From positions 28,421-92,420 of the forward strand of contig JAEWYW010000046.1 in the NCBI GenBank assembly GCA_023458535.1: a stretch of DNA of 64,000 bases, written 5' to 3'. Below, piece by piece: positions 17,426-25,525 of the stretch. A program made the position numbers and the translations under genes. How positions within the stretch are numbered: the stretch's first letter is position 1; the number at the start of each line of letters is the position of its first letter. Source of the DNA: Bacteroidota bacterium (GTDB lineage Bacteria; Bacteroidota; Bacteroidia; Flavobacteriales; Weeksellaceae). A model generated the notes under the pieces. The model ran no database searches. It had not been told where the DNA came from and saw only the letters and a program-made list of their open reading frames with translations.

Positions 17426-18946
17426 ATGATTCAGCCTCATACTATGTACACATTAGAACAAATTCAGGATTTTAAGGGTAAATATCCTAAACAAATTTGG
17501 TCACTTTTCTTTTCAGAAATGTGGGAACGCTTCTGCTTTTACGGAATGCGCGGAATGCTTACATTCTTCATGGTTTACCAACTGGGGATGGCGAAAGACG
17601 AAGCCAACCTGCAATACGGCGCCACCCAAGCCTGGGTATATGCCTTTACTTTTATTGGAGGTTTGTTTGCAGATAAAATTTTAGGCTTCAGAAGGTCGCT
17701 GTTTTGGGGAGGTATTTTAATGATCATCGGAAGTTTAATTCTCATGGTAGATCCTCATCAGTATTTCTTTACAGGAATTGCCTTCTTGATTATTGGAACG
17801 GGCTTTTTCAAACCCAATATTTCTTCAATGGTCGGACAGCTGTACAAGAAAGATGACCACCGCAGGGATGCAGGGTTTTCACTTTTTTATTCGGGAATCA
17901 ACTTGGGTGCATTTTTAGGAGGTATTTTGATGATTGGGATCGGTAAAGGTGAAATTTTATCGGGTACAATTCCTGAAGACATGCGTTGGAATGTAGCCTT
18001 TGCACTGGTTGCCATAGTAATGTGCATTTCTCTAGTAACTTTCGTTTTTACGCATAAAGGACTTGGTCCTATCGGAGATTCCCCAATAGATTTCAATCAT
18101 TTTAAAGGGAAAAGATGGTATCAGTATGCGGTATATGCAGGCGCACTTGCGGCCATACCTCTAATTATCGTTATGGTTTCCAATACGCAATACACAGATT
18201 ATTTCATGTACTTTATTGGACCCTTCAGTTTAGTTTATCTCGGGTACGAAATGAGTAAACTCACCAAATCTGAAAATTATAAGCTGATTGCTGCATTAAT
18301 ATTTATTGTATTTTCCGTAGTTTTCTGGGCGATTTTCGAGCAGGCTGGAGGTTCTTTGAGTTTGTATGCTGCGGAACATTTAAATAAAGAATTATTAGGC
18401 ATCAATGGTATTGATCCCAATATGGTGAATAATTCTGCAAATTCACTGTTTATAATACTTTTTGCACCATTAGCAGGACTGCTGTGGTTGTGGTTGCATA
18501 AAAAGAAGATGGAACCCAATGGCATTATTAAATTTGGAATTGGATTTTTACTTTTAGGAGCTGGTTTTTACGTTTTCTACAGTGGACAGTTCTTTTCTCC
18601 AACAGCGGGCATCGCGTCACTGAACATTTTCACGTTGGGATATTTTGTAGTGACGTTTGGTGAATTGGCATTATCACCTATAGGATTATCATTAATGACG
18701 AAACTGGCGACCCATAAATTGCAAGGTTTCATGATGGGAATGTGGTTTTTAGCTTCCGCTTATGGGCAATACGTTGCAGGTTTGTTTGGGGCTGCCATTT
18801 CTCCCAGTGAAACGGCTTCAGCAGCAGAAAAACTTGCAGTATACTCCGAAGGTTATAAGGATTTTGCCCTGTATGCAGTAATTGCAGGAGTGGTATTAAT
18901 TTTGATATCTCCTCTTGTTAAAAAATTAATGCAAGAAGTAAGATAA
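17426..18946 (+). CDS. POT/PTR family proton-coupled peptide transporter (copy 4)
   Basis: A 506-residue inner-membrane peptide transporter with EMWERFCFYGMRGMLTFFM, FIGGLFADKILGFRRS, GTGFFKPNISSMVGQLY and GELALSPIGLSLMTKL. The start is ATG at 17426 or the ATG six codons later (17444); the second gives an N-terminus (MYTLEQIQDFKGKYPKQI) equally plausible for the family. The stop is five bases before the thioredoxin-like gene, so these two form an operon. It is the most distal intact member of the four-gene array and differs enough in sequence from copies 1-3 that the array is old rather than a recent amplification. Confidence 0.93.
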   Translation: MIQPHTMYTLEQIQDFKGKYPKQIWSLFFSEMWERFCFYGMRGMLTFFMVYQLGMAKDEANLQYGATQAWVYAFTFIGGLFADKILGFRRSLFWGGILMIIGSLILMVDPHQYFFTGIAFLIIGTGFFKPNISSMVGQLYKKDDHRRDAGFSLFYSGINLGAFLGGILMIGIGKGEILSGTIPEDMRWNVAFALVAIVMCISLVTFVFTHKGLGPIGDSPIDFNHFKGKRWYQYAVYAGALAAIPLIIVMVSNTQYTDYFMYFIGPFSLVYLGYEMSKLTKSENYKLIAALIFIVFSVVFWAIFEQAGGSLSLYAAEHLNKELLGINGIDPNMVNNSANSLFIILFAPLAGLLWLWLHKKKMEPNGIIKFGIGFLLLGAGFYVFYSGQFFSPTAGIASLNIFTLGYFVVTFGELALSPIGLSLMTKLATHKLQGFMMGMWFLASAYGQYVAGLFGAAISPSETASAAEKLAVYSEGYKDFALYAVIAGVVLILISPLVKKLMQEVR

Positions 18947-18951
18947 TTTTC

Positions 18952-19485
18952 ATGAAAAAAATATTTGCCCTAATTCTAGTTATCATTTCCAGCTTTGTCT
19001 TTTCCCAAGTGAAATGGATGACTATCGACGAGGCTCTGAAAGCACAACAGACTACCCCCAAAAAAATCATCATCGATTTTTATGCGGATTGGTGTGCACC
19101 GTGTAAAACCATGGAGAAAAACACCTATAATCATCCAATAATTTCGGAAATTTTAAACAGAGATTATTATCCCGTAAAATTCAACGCCGAGCAAAAAGAA
19201 GATGTTGAAATTTATGGAAGGAAATTCTCTAATCCCAATACTCCGCAGCGCAAAGGGAGAAATTCACTCCACGAGTTTACACAGTTTATGAATGTAGCTG
19301 CTGTACCCAGTGTGGTTTTTTTGGATGAGAGAGGTGGTCCCATTACGATTTTGCAGGGCGAACTTTCAGCTAAAGAAATTGAACCTTACCTTTCTATGTT
19401 TTACAACGACCATTATAAAAAAATAAAAACTCGTAAAGAATGGGAGGATTTCCAGAAGAAATTCAAATCAAATATCAAAAATTAA
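18952..19485 (+). CDS. Periplasmic thioredoxin-like protein
   Basis: A 177-residue exported thioredoxin-fold protein. Residues 1-18 are a signal peptide (FALILVIISSFVFSQ). The fold shows the redox motif WCAPCK at about residues 47-52, flanked by IIIDFYADW, and the cis-proline loop AAVPSVVFLDERG. The segment between them is longer than in classical thioredoxin, as in the DUF255/DsbD-gamma-like periplasmic proteins. The likely role is thiol-disulfide exchange in the periplasm; the partner is unknown. It is translationally close to POT copy 4 (five-base gap), an association that may reflect only shared transcription. Confidence 0.88.
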   Translation: MKKIFALILVIISSFVFSQVKWMTIDEALKAQQTTPKKIIIDFYADWCAPCKTMEKNTYNHPIISEILNRDYYPVKFNAEQKEDVEIYGRKFSNPNTPQRKGRNSLHEFTQFMNVAAVPSVVFLDERGGPITILQGELSAKEIEPYLSMFYNDHYKKIKTRKEWEDFQKKFKSNIKN

Positions 19486-19490
19486 AATAT

Positions 19491-19521
19491 AAAAGCTTTC
19501 ATTATTTTGAGAGCTTTTTTT
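19491..19521 (+). terminator. Intrinsic terminator after the POT copy 4-thioredoxin operon
   Basis: AAAAGCTTTC / GAGAGCTTTT (one wobble) with an ATTATTTT loop and a T run. A TTG-initiated extension of the next gene would begin in this hairpin. Confidence 0.75.
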
Positions 19522-19536
19522 AGCGATTGTACTCGA

Positions 19537-19992
19537 ATGGAAATCATTAAAGCAGAAAATAGTGATCATCTTGTCCTCAGCGAAATTGCATTTCTGGGTA
19601 AATCATTTTGGTGTTATTCTCCAAAACAGTTGGAACTTTGGAGGGAGCAGTTAACGATTACTGAAAAATATATTGAAGAACATCAGGTTTTTAAACTAAT
19701 GCACGCGAAAAACATTGTCGGTTTTTTCTCTATCGTATTGCACGAAAATAATGTTGCAGAAATTGATTACTTGTTTATGTATCCAAAATATATAGGTTTC
19801 GGTTACGGTAAAATGCTTATTGAAGCTTGCATTCAGAAATCTATGGAACTAAATGCAACAAAAATCATTGTGGACGTAGATCCTCATGCAGAGTCCTTCT
19901 ACAAATACTTTGGTTTTAATACCTACAATCTACTTGAATCTTCCATTAAGAATAGATTTCTTCCTCAAATGGAACTTTACATCAAGGAATAA
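19537..19992 (+). CDS. GNAT family N-acetyltransferase
   Basis: A 151-residue GNAT-fold acyltransferase. The core is visible in order: beta strands AEIDYLFMYPKYIGFGYGKM (the acetyl-CoA pyrophosphate loop Gly-Phe-Gly-Tyr-Gly stands for the usual Q/RxxGxG/A), then KIIVDVDPHAESFYKYFGF, where the C-terminal YKYFGF motif is typical. The substrate is unknown. I use the ATG at 19537 because the earlier in-frame TTG (19507) lies inside the preceding terminator. It is followed closely by recG on the same strand. Confidence 0.82.
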   Translation: MEIIKAENSDHLVLSEIAFLGKSFWCYSPKQLELWREQLTITEKYIEEHQVFKLMHAKNIVGFFSIVLHENNVAEIDYLFMYPKYIGFGYGKMLIEACIQKSMELNATKIIVDVDPHAESFYKYFGFNTYNLLESSIKNRFLPQMELYIKE

Positions 19993-20061
19993 CAGAAATT
20001 TATTCATTTGCAAATCAGCGTAAATTTCCCGAAATTTAACGTTTCATTTATCCCTAAAATT

Positions 20062-22146
20062 TTGCAGCTCGATACTCCAATAGAATTTATAAAAGGTATT
20101 GGCCCCGACAGATCAAAACTGATTAAAAATGTACTGGGCATCTCCAATGTGGAAGATTTTCTCACCTTCTACCCTATCCGTTATTTGGATAAAAGCAAGG
20201 TGTACAAAGTCTCGCAACTGCAGGAAAGCAATACTGAGATTCAGCTTAAGGGAAAAATTACTTCGGTAAGCGAAATACAAACGGGTAAAGTTAAAATACT
20301 TTCAGCAAAGTTTCAGGACGAAACGGGAAGCATGGATTTGGTTTGGTTCCAGTACAGCAAATGGATGAAAGAGCAACTTCCCATTAACAGGGAAATTTAT
20401 ATTTTCGGAAAAATCAATGTCTTTAAGAATCAGTTTTCAATGCCACATCCCGAAATAGAACTGGAGGAGAAAAAAGAAACTGATAACCGACTGCAGCCTA
20501 TTTATCCAAGTTCTGAAAAATTAACCAAGAGAGGTCTTCACCAAAAGTTTTTTCAGAATATTATAAAAAATATCTGTGCAGAAATTCCCAATCTTATACA
20601 CGAAAATCTACCCGATTATCTTCAAAAATCTTTACGGTTAACCAGTCGACAACAAGCTTACTTGAATGTGCATTTTCCTAAAAATGCTCAAGAATTTGAG
20701 GAAGCCAACCGCCGATTAAAATTTGAAGAAGCTTTCTTTTTTCAGTTGGGATATGGTCTTAAAAAACGTTTCCAGAAAACACAATCCATCGGAAATCCGT
20801 TTCCTATTGTTGGTGATTATTTCAATCAGTTTTACAATAATGAACTTCCTTTTGAGCTTACCAATGCACAGAAAAAGGTTTTGAAGGAAATTCGAATGGA
20901 TCTGAAGAAATCCACACAAATGAACCGACTTTTACAGGGAGATGTAGGTTCGGGAAAAACAATGGTGGCATTGCTGTCGATGCTTTTGGCGATGGATAAT
21001 GGTTTCCAATCGTGTTTGATGGCTCCGACAGAAATTTTAGCACAGCAACATTACAATTCTATTAAAGATCTGCTTGTCCATTCCGACATCAATGTAAAAT
21101 TGCTTACAGGTTCTACAAAAACATCTGAGCGAAAAATAATTCATGAAGAACTGCTAAATGGTTCACTCTCCATTTTAGTGGGCACCCATGCACTTTTGGA
21201 GGATATTGTTAAGTTTAAAAATTTGGGATTGGCGATTATTGACGAACAGCATCGATTTGGAGTAGCCCAACGTGCTAAACTCTGGGCTAAAAATGCCGTT
21301 CCTCCCCATATTCTTATAATGACAGCCACTCCCATTCCACGGACTTTGGCAATGAGTTTTTATTCTGATCTTGATGTGTCTGTGATTGATGAAATGCCTA
21401 TTGGCAGAAAACCTATTGTTACGGCACATCGAAAAGAAAAAGACCGCACCTATGTTTATAATTTTTGTAGGGAAGAAATTGAAAAAGGCCGTCAAATCTA
21501 CTTTGTTTATCCCCTCATTGAAGAATCTGAAGCCTTAGATTATAAAAATTTAATGGAAGGTTTAGAGCACGTGATGAACTATTTTAAGGACTACAACGTA
21601 TCCATGCTTCACGGAAAGATGAAACCCGCAGAAAAAGAGGCTGCCATGGAGTATTTCGCCTCAGGAAAAGCTCAGTTGATGGTGGCAACAACCGTTATTG
21701 AAGTGGGTGTTAACGTCCCTAATGCTTCTGTAATGGTGATTGAAAGTGCAGAAAGATTTGGCTTATCTCAACTTCATCAATTGCGGGGACGGGTTGGTAG
21801 AGGTGCTGAACAGAGTTACTGCATTTTGATGACCTCAGATAAACTCTCTGCGGACAGCAGAACACGTATAAAAACAATGGTACAGACCAATGACGGTTTT
21901 AAAATTTCCGAAGTGGATATGCAATTGCGCGGTCCTGGAGACATTTTGGGAACGCAGCAGAGTGGTGTTGTTGATTTTAAAAGATTAGATCTTGCTACCG
22001 ATTCTGAAATCATCAAGACATCAAAAAATATTGTTGAAAAGATTATTGAGAAAGATCCACTCTTAACCCGTCAGGAACATAAAATAATGAAAGACTACTA
22101 CATTAAAAACTACAAAGGAAAAAACAAGTGGAGTAAAATTTCGTAA
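20062..22146 (+). CDS. recG: ATP-dependent DNA helicase RecG
   Basis: Branched-DNA helicase that processes stalled forks and Holliday junctions. The wedge OB-fold domain occupies roughly the first 160 residues after a helix-hairpin (TPIEFIKGIGPDRS). The helicase motor shows Walker A GDVGSGKT, motif Ia MAPTEILAQQH, Walker B DEQHRFG, motif III TATPIPRTLA and motif VI QLRGRVGRG. The C-terminus has the RecG-typical DGFKISEVDMQLRGPGDILG. No in-frame ATG exists near the start: the candidates are TTG at 20062 (694 residues, matching usual family length and used here) and TTG at 20008 (712 residues). The gene follows the acetyltransferase by 15 or 69 bases depending on the start and is probably co-transcribed. 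Confidence 0.93.
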   Translation: MQLDTPIEFIKGIGPDRSKLIKNVLGISNVEDFLTFYPIRYLDKSKVYKVSQLQESNTEIQLKGKITSVSEIQTGKVKILSAKFQDETGSMDLVWFQYSKWMKEQLPINREIYIFGKINVFKNQFSMPHPEIELEEKKETDNRLQPIYPSSEKLTKRGLHQKFFQNIIKNICAEIPNLIHENLPDYLQKSLRLTSRQQAYLNVHFPKNAQEFEEANRRLKFEEAFFFQLGYGLKKRFQKTQSIGNPFPIVGDYFNQFYNNELPFELTNAQKKVLKEIRMDLKKSTQMNRLLQGDVGSGKTMVALLSMLLAMDNGFQSCLMAPTEILAQQHYNSIKDLLVHSDINVKLLTGSTKTSERKIIHEELLNGSLSILVGTHALLEDIVKFKNLGLAIIDEQHRFGVAQRAKLWAKNAVPPHILIMTATPIPRTLAMSFYSDLDVSVIDEMPIGRKPIVTAHRKEKDRTYVYNFCREEIEKGRQIYFVYPLIEESEALDYKNLMEGLEHVMNYFKDYNVSMLHGKMKPAEKEAAMEYFASGKAQLMVATTVIEVGVNVPNASVMVIESAERFGLSQLHQLRGRVGRGAEQSYCILMTSDKLSADSRTRIKTMVQTNDGFKISEVDMQLRGPGDILGTQQSGVVDFKRLDLATDSEIIKTSKNIVEKIIEKDPLLTRQEHKIMKDYYIKNYKGKNKWSKIS

Positions 22147-22205
22147 AATTTTTTCGAATTATGATATCAAAAAAGATAGAAATTCTAACGACAATACATT
22201 ACAAT

Positions 22206-22703
22206 TTATAATGTAAACTCCATTAAATAATCATCCATCACATATCCGTTTCCGATATCAAAGACGCCTTCGTCGTATACTTTAAAACCTTGAGACTCGT
22301 AAAATTGTCGTGCAGAATTTTCCTTATTCACGTTTAAGATGATTCTTTTATCTCCTGCCTCCTCTATTTGTTGTTTCAGAAACTGTAAAGCCATTTTTCC
22401 AAAACCCTTCCCTTTACTCTCTGGTGTTAAATAAATCCTATGGAGCTTGGTGGTTTCATCTTCATAATGATTTTCAAATCCTACAAAACCCTCTGCACTG
22501 TTGCTTATTTCATCAATTATCAAAAAATAATGATAATTGGGATTTTTTAAATGTGCAGCAATTTCATTATAAGAATACATGTTTTCTAACATATAATCCA
22601 TTTGGGCTTGGGAGAGAATATCATGATAGGCTGCTTCCCAGGATTTTCGGGCGATTTCCTGAATTAATGAAATGTCGTTATAATCTGCTTTTTGTAAAAT
22701 CAT
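22206..22703 (-). CDS. GNAT family N-acetyltransferase
   Basis: A 165-residue GNAT protein. KLHRIYLTPESKGKGFGKMA is the classic beta-4/loop acetyl-CoA site (KGKGFG). RIILNVNKENSARQFYESQG follows, with the FYESQGF end motif. An N-terminal IARKSWEAAYHDILS helix resembles the PhnO/YjcF-like small-molecule acetyltransferases, but the substrate is not known. I start at the ATG at 22703; the ATG ten codons upstream gives a hydrophobic extension (MDGIFLYIWY) that overlaps a -7-like box. Confidence 0.82.
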   Translation of the reverse strand: MILQKADYNDISLIQEIARKSWEAAYHDILSQAQMDYMLENMYSYNEIAAHLKNPNYHYFLIIDEISNSAEGFVGFENHYEDETTKLHRIYLTPESKGKGFGKMALQFLKQQIEEAGDKRIILNVNKENSARQFYESQGFKVYDEGVFDIGNGYVMDDYLMEFTL

Positions 22704-22707
22704 ATAC

Positions 22708-22715
22708 CAAATGTA
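22708..22715 (-). promoter_or_regulatory. Possible -7 box of the acetyltransferase gene
   Basis: Minus strand TACATTTG fits TAnnTTTG and sits only five bases from the ATG at 22703, implying a leaderless or very short-leader transcript. The match may be chance in A+T-rich DNA. Confidence 0.35.
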
Positions 22716-22772
22716 TAAAAAAATGCCATCCAAAAGAATGACATTGTATGCTTTAAATATCTAAAAGAGATA

Positions 22773-23645
22773 CTATATTCTTTTCATTTCTTCCTTAATT
22801 TTACCATGTAAACCTTCTGAAGCCTTTATCAGTGGTAAGCGAAGGTAGTTTTTCACAATGCCCATTTCAGCGAGAACAGCCTTTACACCACACGGATTTC
22901 CTTCGGCAAAAATTAAACGGGTAATCTCTACCAATTTATTATGAATTTCATAAGCTTCCTTTACTTTTCCATCAAACGCCAACTGTACCATTGTAGAAAA
23001 TTCTTTAGGATAAGCCTGTCCAATCACTGAAATGACACCATTTCCACCTGCCAAAGTAACGGGAAGTGTATATTCATCATCACCAGACATCAGCGAAAAA
23101 CCCGCTGGCTTGAGTCTCAAAATATCAAAATATTGCAGAATGTTTGGTGCAGCTTCCTTTATCATAAATAGATTAGGAAAATCTTTCGCTAGCCTAAGTG
23201 TGGTAGAAGCCTCTAAGTTCTGTCCAGTTCGAGAAGGAACGTTATAAATAATAATTTTCTTTCCAGTTTCAGCAATCATTTTATAATGCTGATATAAGCC
23301 TTCCTGATTGGGTTTATTGTAATATGGCGATACTGAAAGTACAGCTTCAAAAGCCGACAAATCGGTTTCCTCAATTTGTTTTTTAACTTCCATGGTGTTG
23401 TTGCCGCCAATGCCTAACACCAACGGTACACGTTCTGCATTTACTTTTACAACGTGGTCAACAACCTGTTTTTTTTCTTCTGAGGATAATGTTGCGGCTT
23501 CTGCAGTAGTTCCTAAAACAACCAGAAAACTTGTTCCATTATCAATGTTATAATTAATTAATTTTGTAAGACTATCGAAATCTATTGATAAATCTTCATT
23601 GAAAGGAGTTACCAAAGCTACCCCTACGCCTTTTAAAATATTCAT
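22773..23645 (-). CDS. dapA: 4-hydroxy-tetrahydrodipicolinate synthase DapA
   Basis: A 290-residue cytoplasmic TIM-barrel enzyme that condenses pyruvate with aspartate semialdehyde, the first committed step of lysine and meso-diaminopimelate synthesis. The Schiff-base lysine is Lys163 in NLFMIKEAAPN. Tyr134 in IIIYNVPSRTG is the catalytic-triad tyrosine and Arg139 of the same motif binds the substrate carboxylate. GTTAEAATLS near residue 45 is the conserved phosphate-like loop (GTTGE in many homologues, here TTAEA). Length is normal. It stands alone on the minus strand, divergent from the nucleotidase operon across about 165 bases. Confidence 0.94.
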   Translation of the reverse strand: MNILKGVGVALVTPFNEDLSIDFDSLTKLINYNIDNGTSFLVVLGTTAEAATLSSEEKKQVVDHVVKVNAERVPLVLGIGGNNTMEVKKQIEETDLSAFEAVLSVSPYYNKPNQEGLYQHYKMIAETGKKIIIYNVPSRTGQNLEASTTLRLAKDFPNLFMIKEAAPNILQYFDILRLKPAGFSLMSGDDEYTLPVTLAGGNGVISVIGQAYPKEFSTMVQLAFDGKVKEAYEIHNKLVEITRLIFAEGNPCGVKAVLAEMGIVKNYLRLPLIKASEGLHGKIKEEMKRI

Positions 23646-23777
23646 GTTTACAAAAAAATTATAGTGGTAAAGTTAGGATTTTTTACAAATTAATATTCAG
23701 TTAATGCTAAAATAATTTTAAAGCCCATTAAAGACAATCAAAGAATCAAAAATGAATCATCAAAAAAATAATTTCAT

Positions 23778-23785
23778 TAGATTTG
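23778..23785 (+). promoter_or_regulatory. -7 promoter box of the nucleotidase-porZ-recO operon
   Basis: TAGATTTG fits TAnnTTTG and lies 25 bases before the ATG at 23811. No TTG is seen at 19 bp. Confidence 0.5.
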
Positions 23786-23810
23786 CTATTTAAAAGATTC
23801 AGAAAGAATA

Positions 23811-24554
23811 ATGAAGAAGAATTTCATCATTTTCGGCTTGGCGTTATTGAGTTTGGGTGCTTGTAAAAGTCATCTCAACATTAGCAATGTACATACCGAG
23901 AAAAACATTTCCATCAATTCCACGCTTCAGGAAGATCCTAACATTAAAGCCGTGATCGCTCCTTATAAAAAAGAACTCGATGGAAAAATGAATACTAAAA
24001 TTTCTTATACAGCTATAGATTTAACCAAAACGGGTGATAATCCCAATTTGGGAAATTTATTAGCCGACTATACCTTCGATGGAGCACAGGAGTGGGCGAA
24101 AAATAATAACATTCCGAATATTGATGCTGCCGTAATCAACATTGGTGGGATACGCTCAACAATTGGCGCAGGAGATATTTTAACAAAGCATGTTTTTGAA
24201 GTGATGCCTTTTGAAAACGAGATCGTTATTGTAAAACTCAAGGGAAGTGATCTGAAAGGATTATTTCAATATTACCTTGACAATAAAACCAACAACCCTG
24301 TTTCTCACCTCACAATAGAAACCTCTGGAAATATTTTGAAAACAGAGCTCATCAACGGCAAACAGGTTGATCCCAACAAAGACTATTATATTGCAACATC
24401 TGATTATTTGGCTTTGGGAGGCGACAGAATGTATTTTTTCACCAAAGGACAAATGATTTCTACGAATATAAAAATGAGGGATTTGTTTCTTCAAAAAATT
24501 AAAAATACTCCCGAAATAAAAGCACCAAACGATATTCGCCTTACTTTTAAATAA
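23811..24554 (+). CDS. 5'-nucleotidase C-terminal-domain lipoprotein
   Basis: A 247-residue protein with a lipoprotein signal (LALLSLGACKS; Cys18 would be lipidated). The remainder is the 5'-nucleotidase C-terminal substrate-binding domain: NPNLGNLLADYTFDGAQEW, AAVINIGGIRSTIGAG (the conserved N-x-GG-x-R motif that contacts nucleotide), VMPFENEIVIVKLKG and YIATSDYLALGGDRM. The metal-dependent catalytic domain is encoded by the next gene, whose ATG overlaps this stop codon by one base. The pair therefore replaces a single UshA-like nucleotidase, probably in the periplasm. The order is inverted relative to the fused protein and this half has its own signal, so it is a genuine split rather than a frameshift. 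Confidence 0.88.
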   Translation: MKKNFIIFGLALLSLGACKSHLNISNVHTEKNISINSTLQEDPNIKAVIAPYKKELDGKMNTKISYTAIDLTKTGDNPNLGNLLADYTFDGAQEWAKNNNIPNIDAAVINIGGIRSTIGAGDILTKHVFEVMPFENEIVIVKLKGSDLKGLFQYYLDNKTNNPVSHLTIETSGNILKTELINGKQVDPNKDYYIATSDYLALGGDRMYFFTKGQMISTNIKMRDLFLQKIKNTPEIKAPNDIRLTFK

Positions 24555-25516
24555 TGCTGAAGAGAATGAACAGACAAGAATTTTTAAAAAATATAGGAAT
24601 GGGTTCTTTAGCAATGGCTTTAGCGCCCAATATGCTGATGGCGGAAACATTTCCATCCATTGGATTGCAATCAGACCAAAAACTTACTATTCTTCACACC
24701 AACGATCAGCACAGCAGAATAGAACCTTTTGATGCCAGTTACACCAAAAACCCCAATGAAGGTGGTTTTGCGAGGAGAGCAAGTTTGATTCAGCAGATAA
24801 GAAATAAAGAATCTAACGTATTGTTATTGGATTCTGGTGATGTTTTTCAGGGAACGCCCTATTTTAATTTTTTTGGAGGTGAACTGGAATTCAAATTAAT
24901 GAGCATAATGGGCTATGAAGCCTCTACTTTCGGGAATCATGAATTTGATAACGGACTGGAAGGATTGGTAAAAGCATTGCCCAATGCAAAATTTCCTTTT
25001 CTTTGTTCTAATTATGATTTTAAAAATACTATTTTAGACGGAAGAACGGAAACTTACAAAATTTTTAATAAGAACGGAATTAAAGTTGGTGTTTTCGGCC
25101 TGGGAGTTCAGCTTGAAGGTCTTGTAGGAAAGAAAAATTATGGTGAAACCGTGTATAATGATCCCGTGGAAATCGCACAACATTACGGTGATTTTCTGAA
25201 AAAAGATAAAAAGTGTGATTTGGTTATTTGTCTGTCACACATCGGTTATGAATACAAAGATGAGCCACAAAAAATATCTGATGTAAAATTGGTTCCACAA
25301 ACTAGAAATATTGATCTTATTTTAGGTGGTCATACCCACACATTTCTGCCAGAACCTCAGAAGATGATCAACCAGGAAGGTAAAAATGTACTGGTAAACC
25401 AAGTAGGTTGGGCAGGTTTGCTTTTAGGAAGAATTGATTTCTTCTTTGATAAAAATAAAAATATTAAAAATATAGCTTGGCAAAACCAAGTGATTAATGA
25501 TACCATAGCAGTTTAA
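24554..25516 (+). CDS. 5'-nucleotidase metallophosphoesterase domain protein
   Basis: A 320-residue exported calcineurin-like phosphoesterase, the catalytic half of a split 5'-nucleotidase. Metal-ligand motifs are in order: LTILHTNDQHSRIEP (Asp and His), LLLDSGDVFQGTPYF, STFGNHEFDNG (the GNHE motif), VICLSHIGYEY and LILGGHTHTFLP (GHTH). The N-terminus (MNRQEFLKNIGMGSLAMALA) resembles a Tat or Sec signal without a strict twin arginine. Translation starts at the overlapping ATG (24554) or at 24566. It is expected to hydrolyse nucleoside phosphates with its C-terminal partner encoded upstream. The porZ gene follows after nine bases. Confidence 0.88.
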   Translation: MLKRMNRQEFLKNIGMGSLAMALAPNMLMAETFPSIGLQSDQKLTILHTNDQHSRIEPFDASYTKNPNEGGFARRASLIQQIRNKESNVLLLDSGDVFQGTPYFNFFGGELEFKLMSIMGYEASTFGNHEFDNGLEGLVKALPNAKFPFLCSNYDFKNTILDGRTETYKIFNKNGIKVGVFGLGVQLEGLVGKKNYGETVYNDPVEIAQHYGDFLKKDKKCDLVICLSHIGYEYKDEPQKISDVKLVPQTRNIDLILGGHTHTFLPEPQKMINQEGKNVLVNQVGWAGLLLGRIDFFFDKNKNIKNIAWQNQVINDTIAV

Positions 25517-25525
25517 AGTACGTAT

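Noticed and set aside
22196..22216. Inverted repeat TACATTA...TAATGTA at the end of the acetyltransferase gene
   Set aside because: Only seven A+T base pairs and no T run of useful length; expected by chance in this composition.
24261..24656. 131-codon minus-strand open frame across the nucleotidase junction
   Set aside because: Antisense to two clear enzymes; no supporting motif.
23811..25516. Split 5'-nucleotidase as a frameshifted single gene
   Set aside because: The C-terminal-domain gene comes first and has its own lipoprotein signal, so the arrangement is a true two-gene form.
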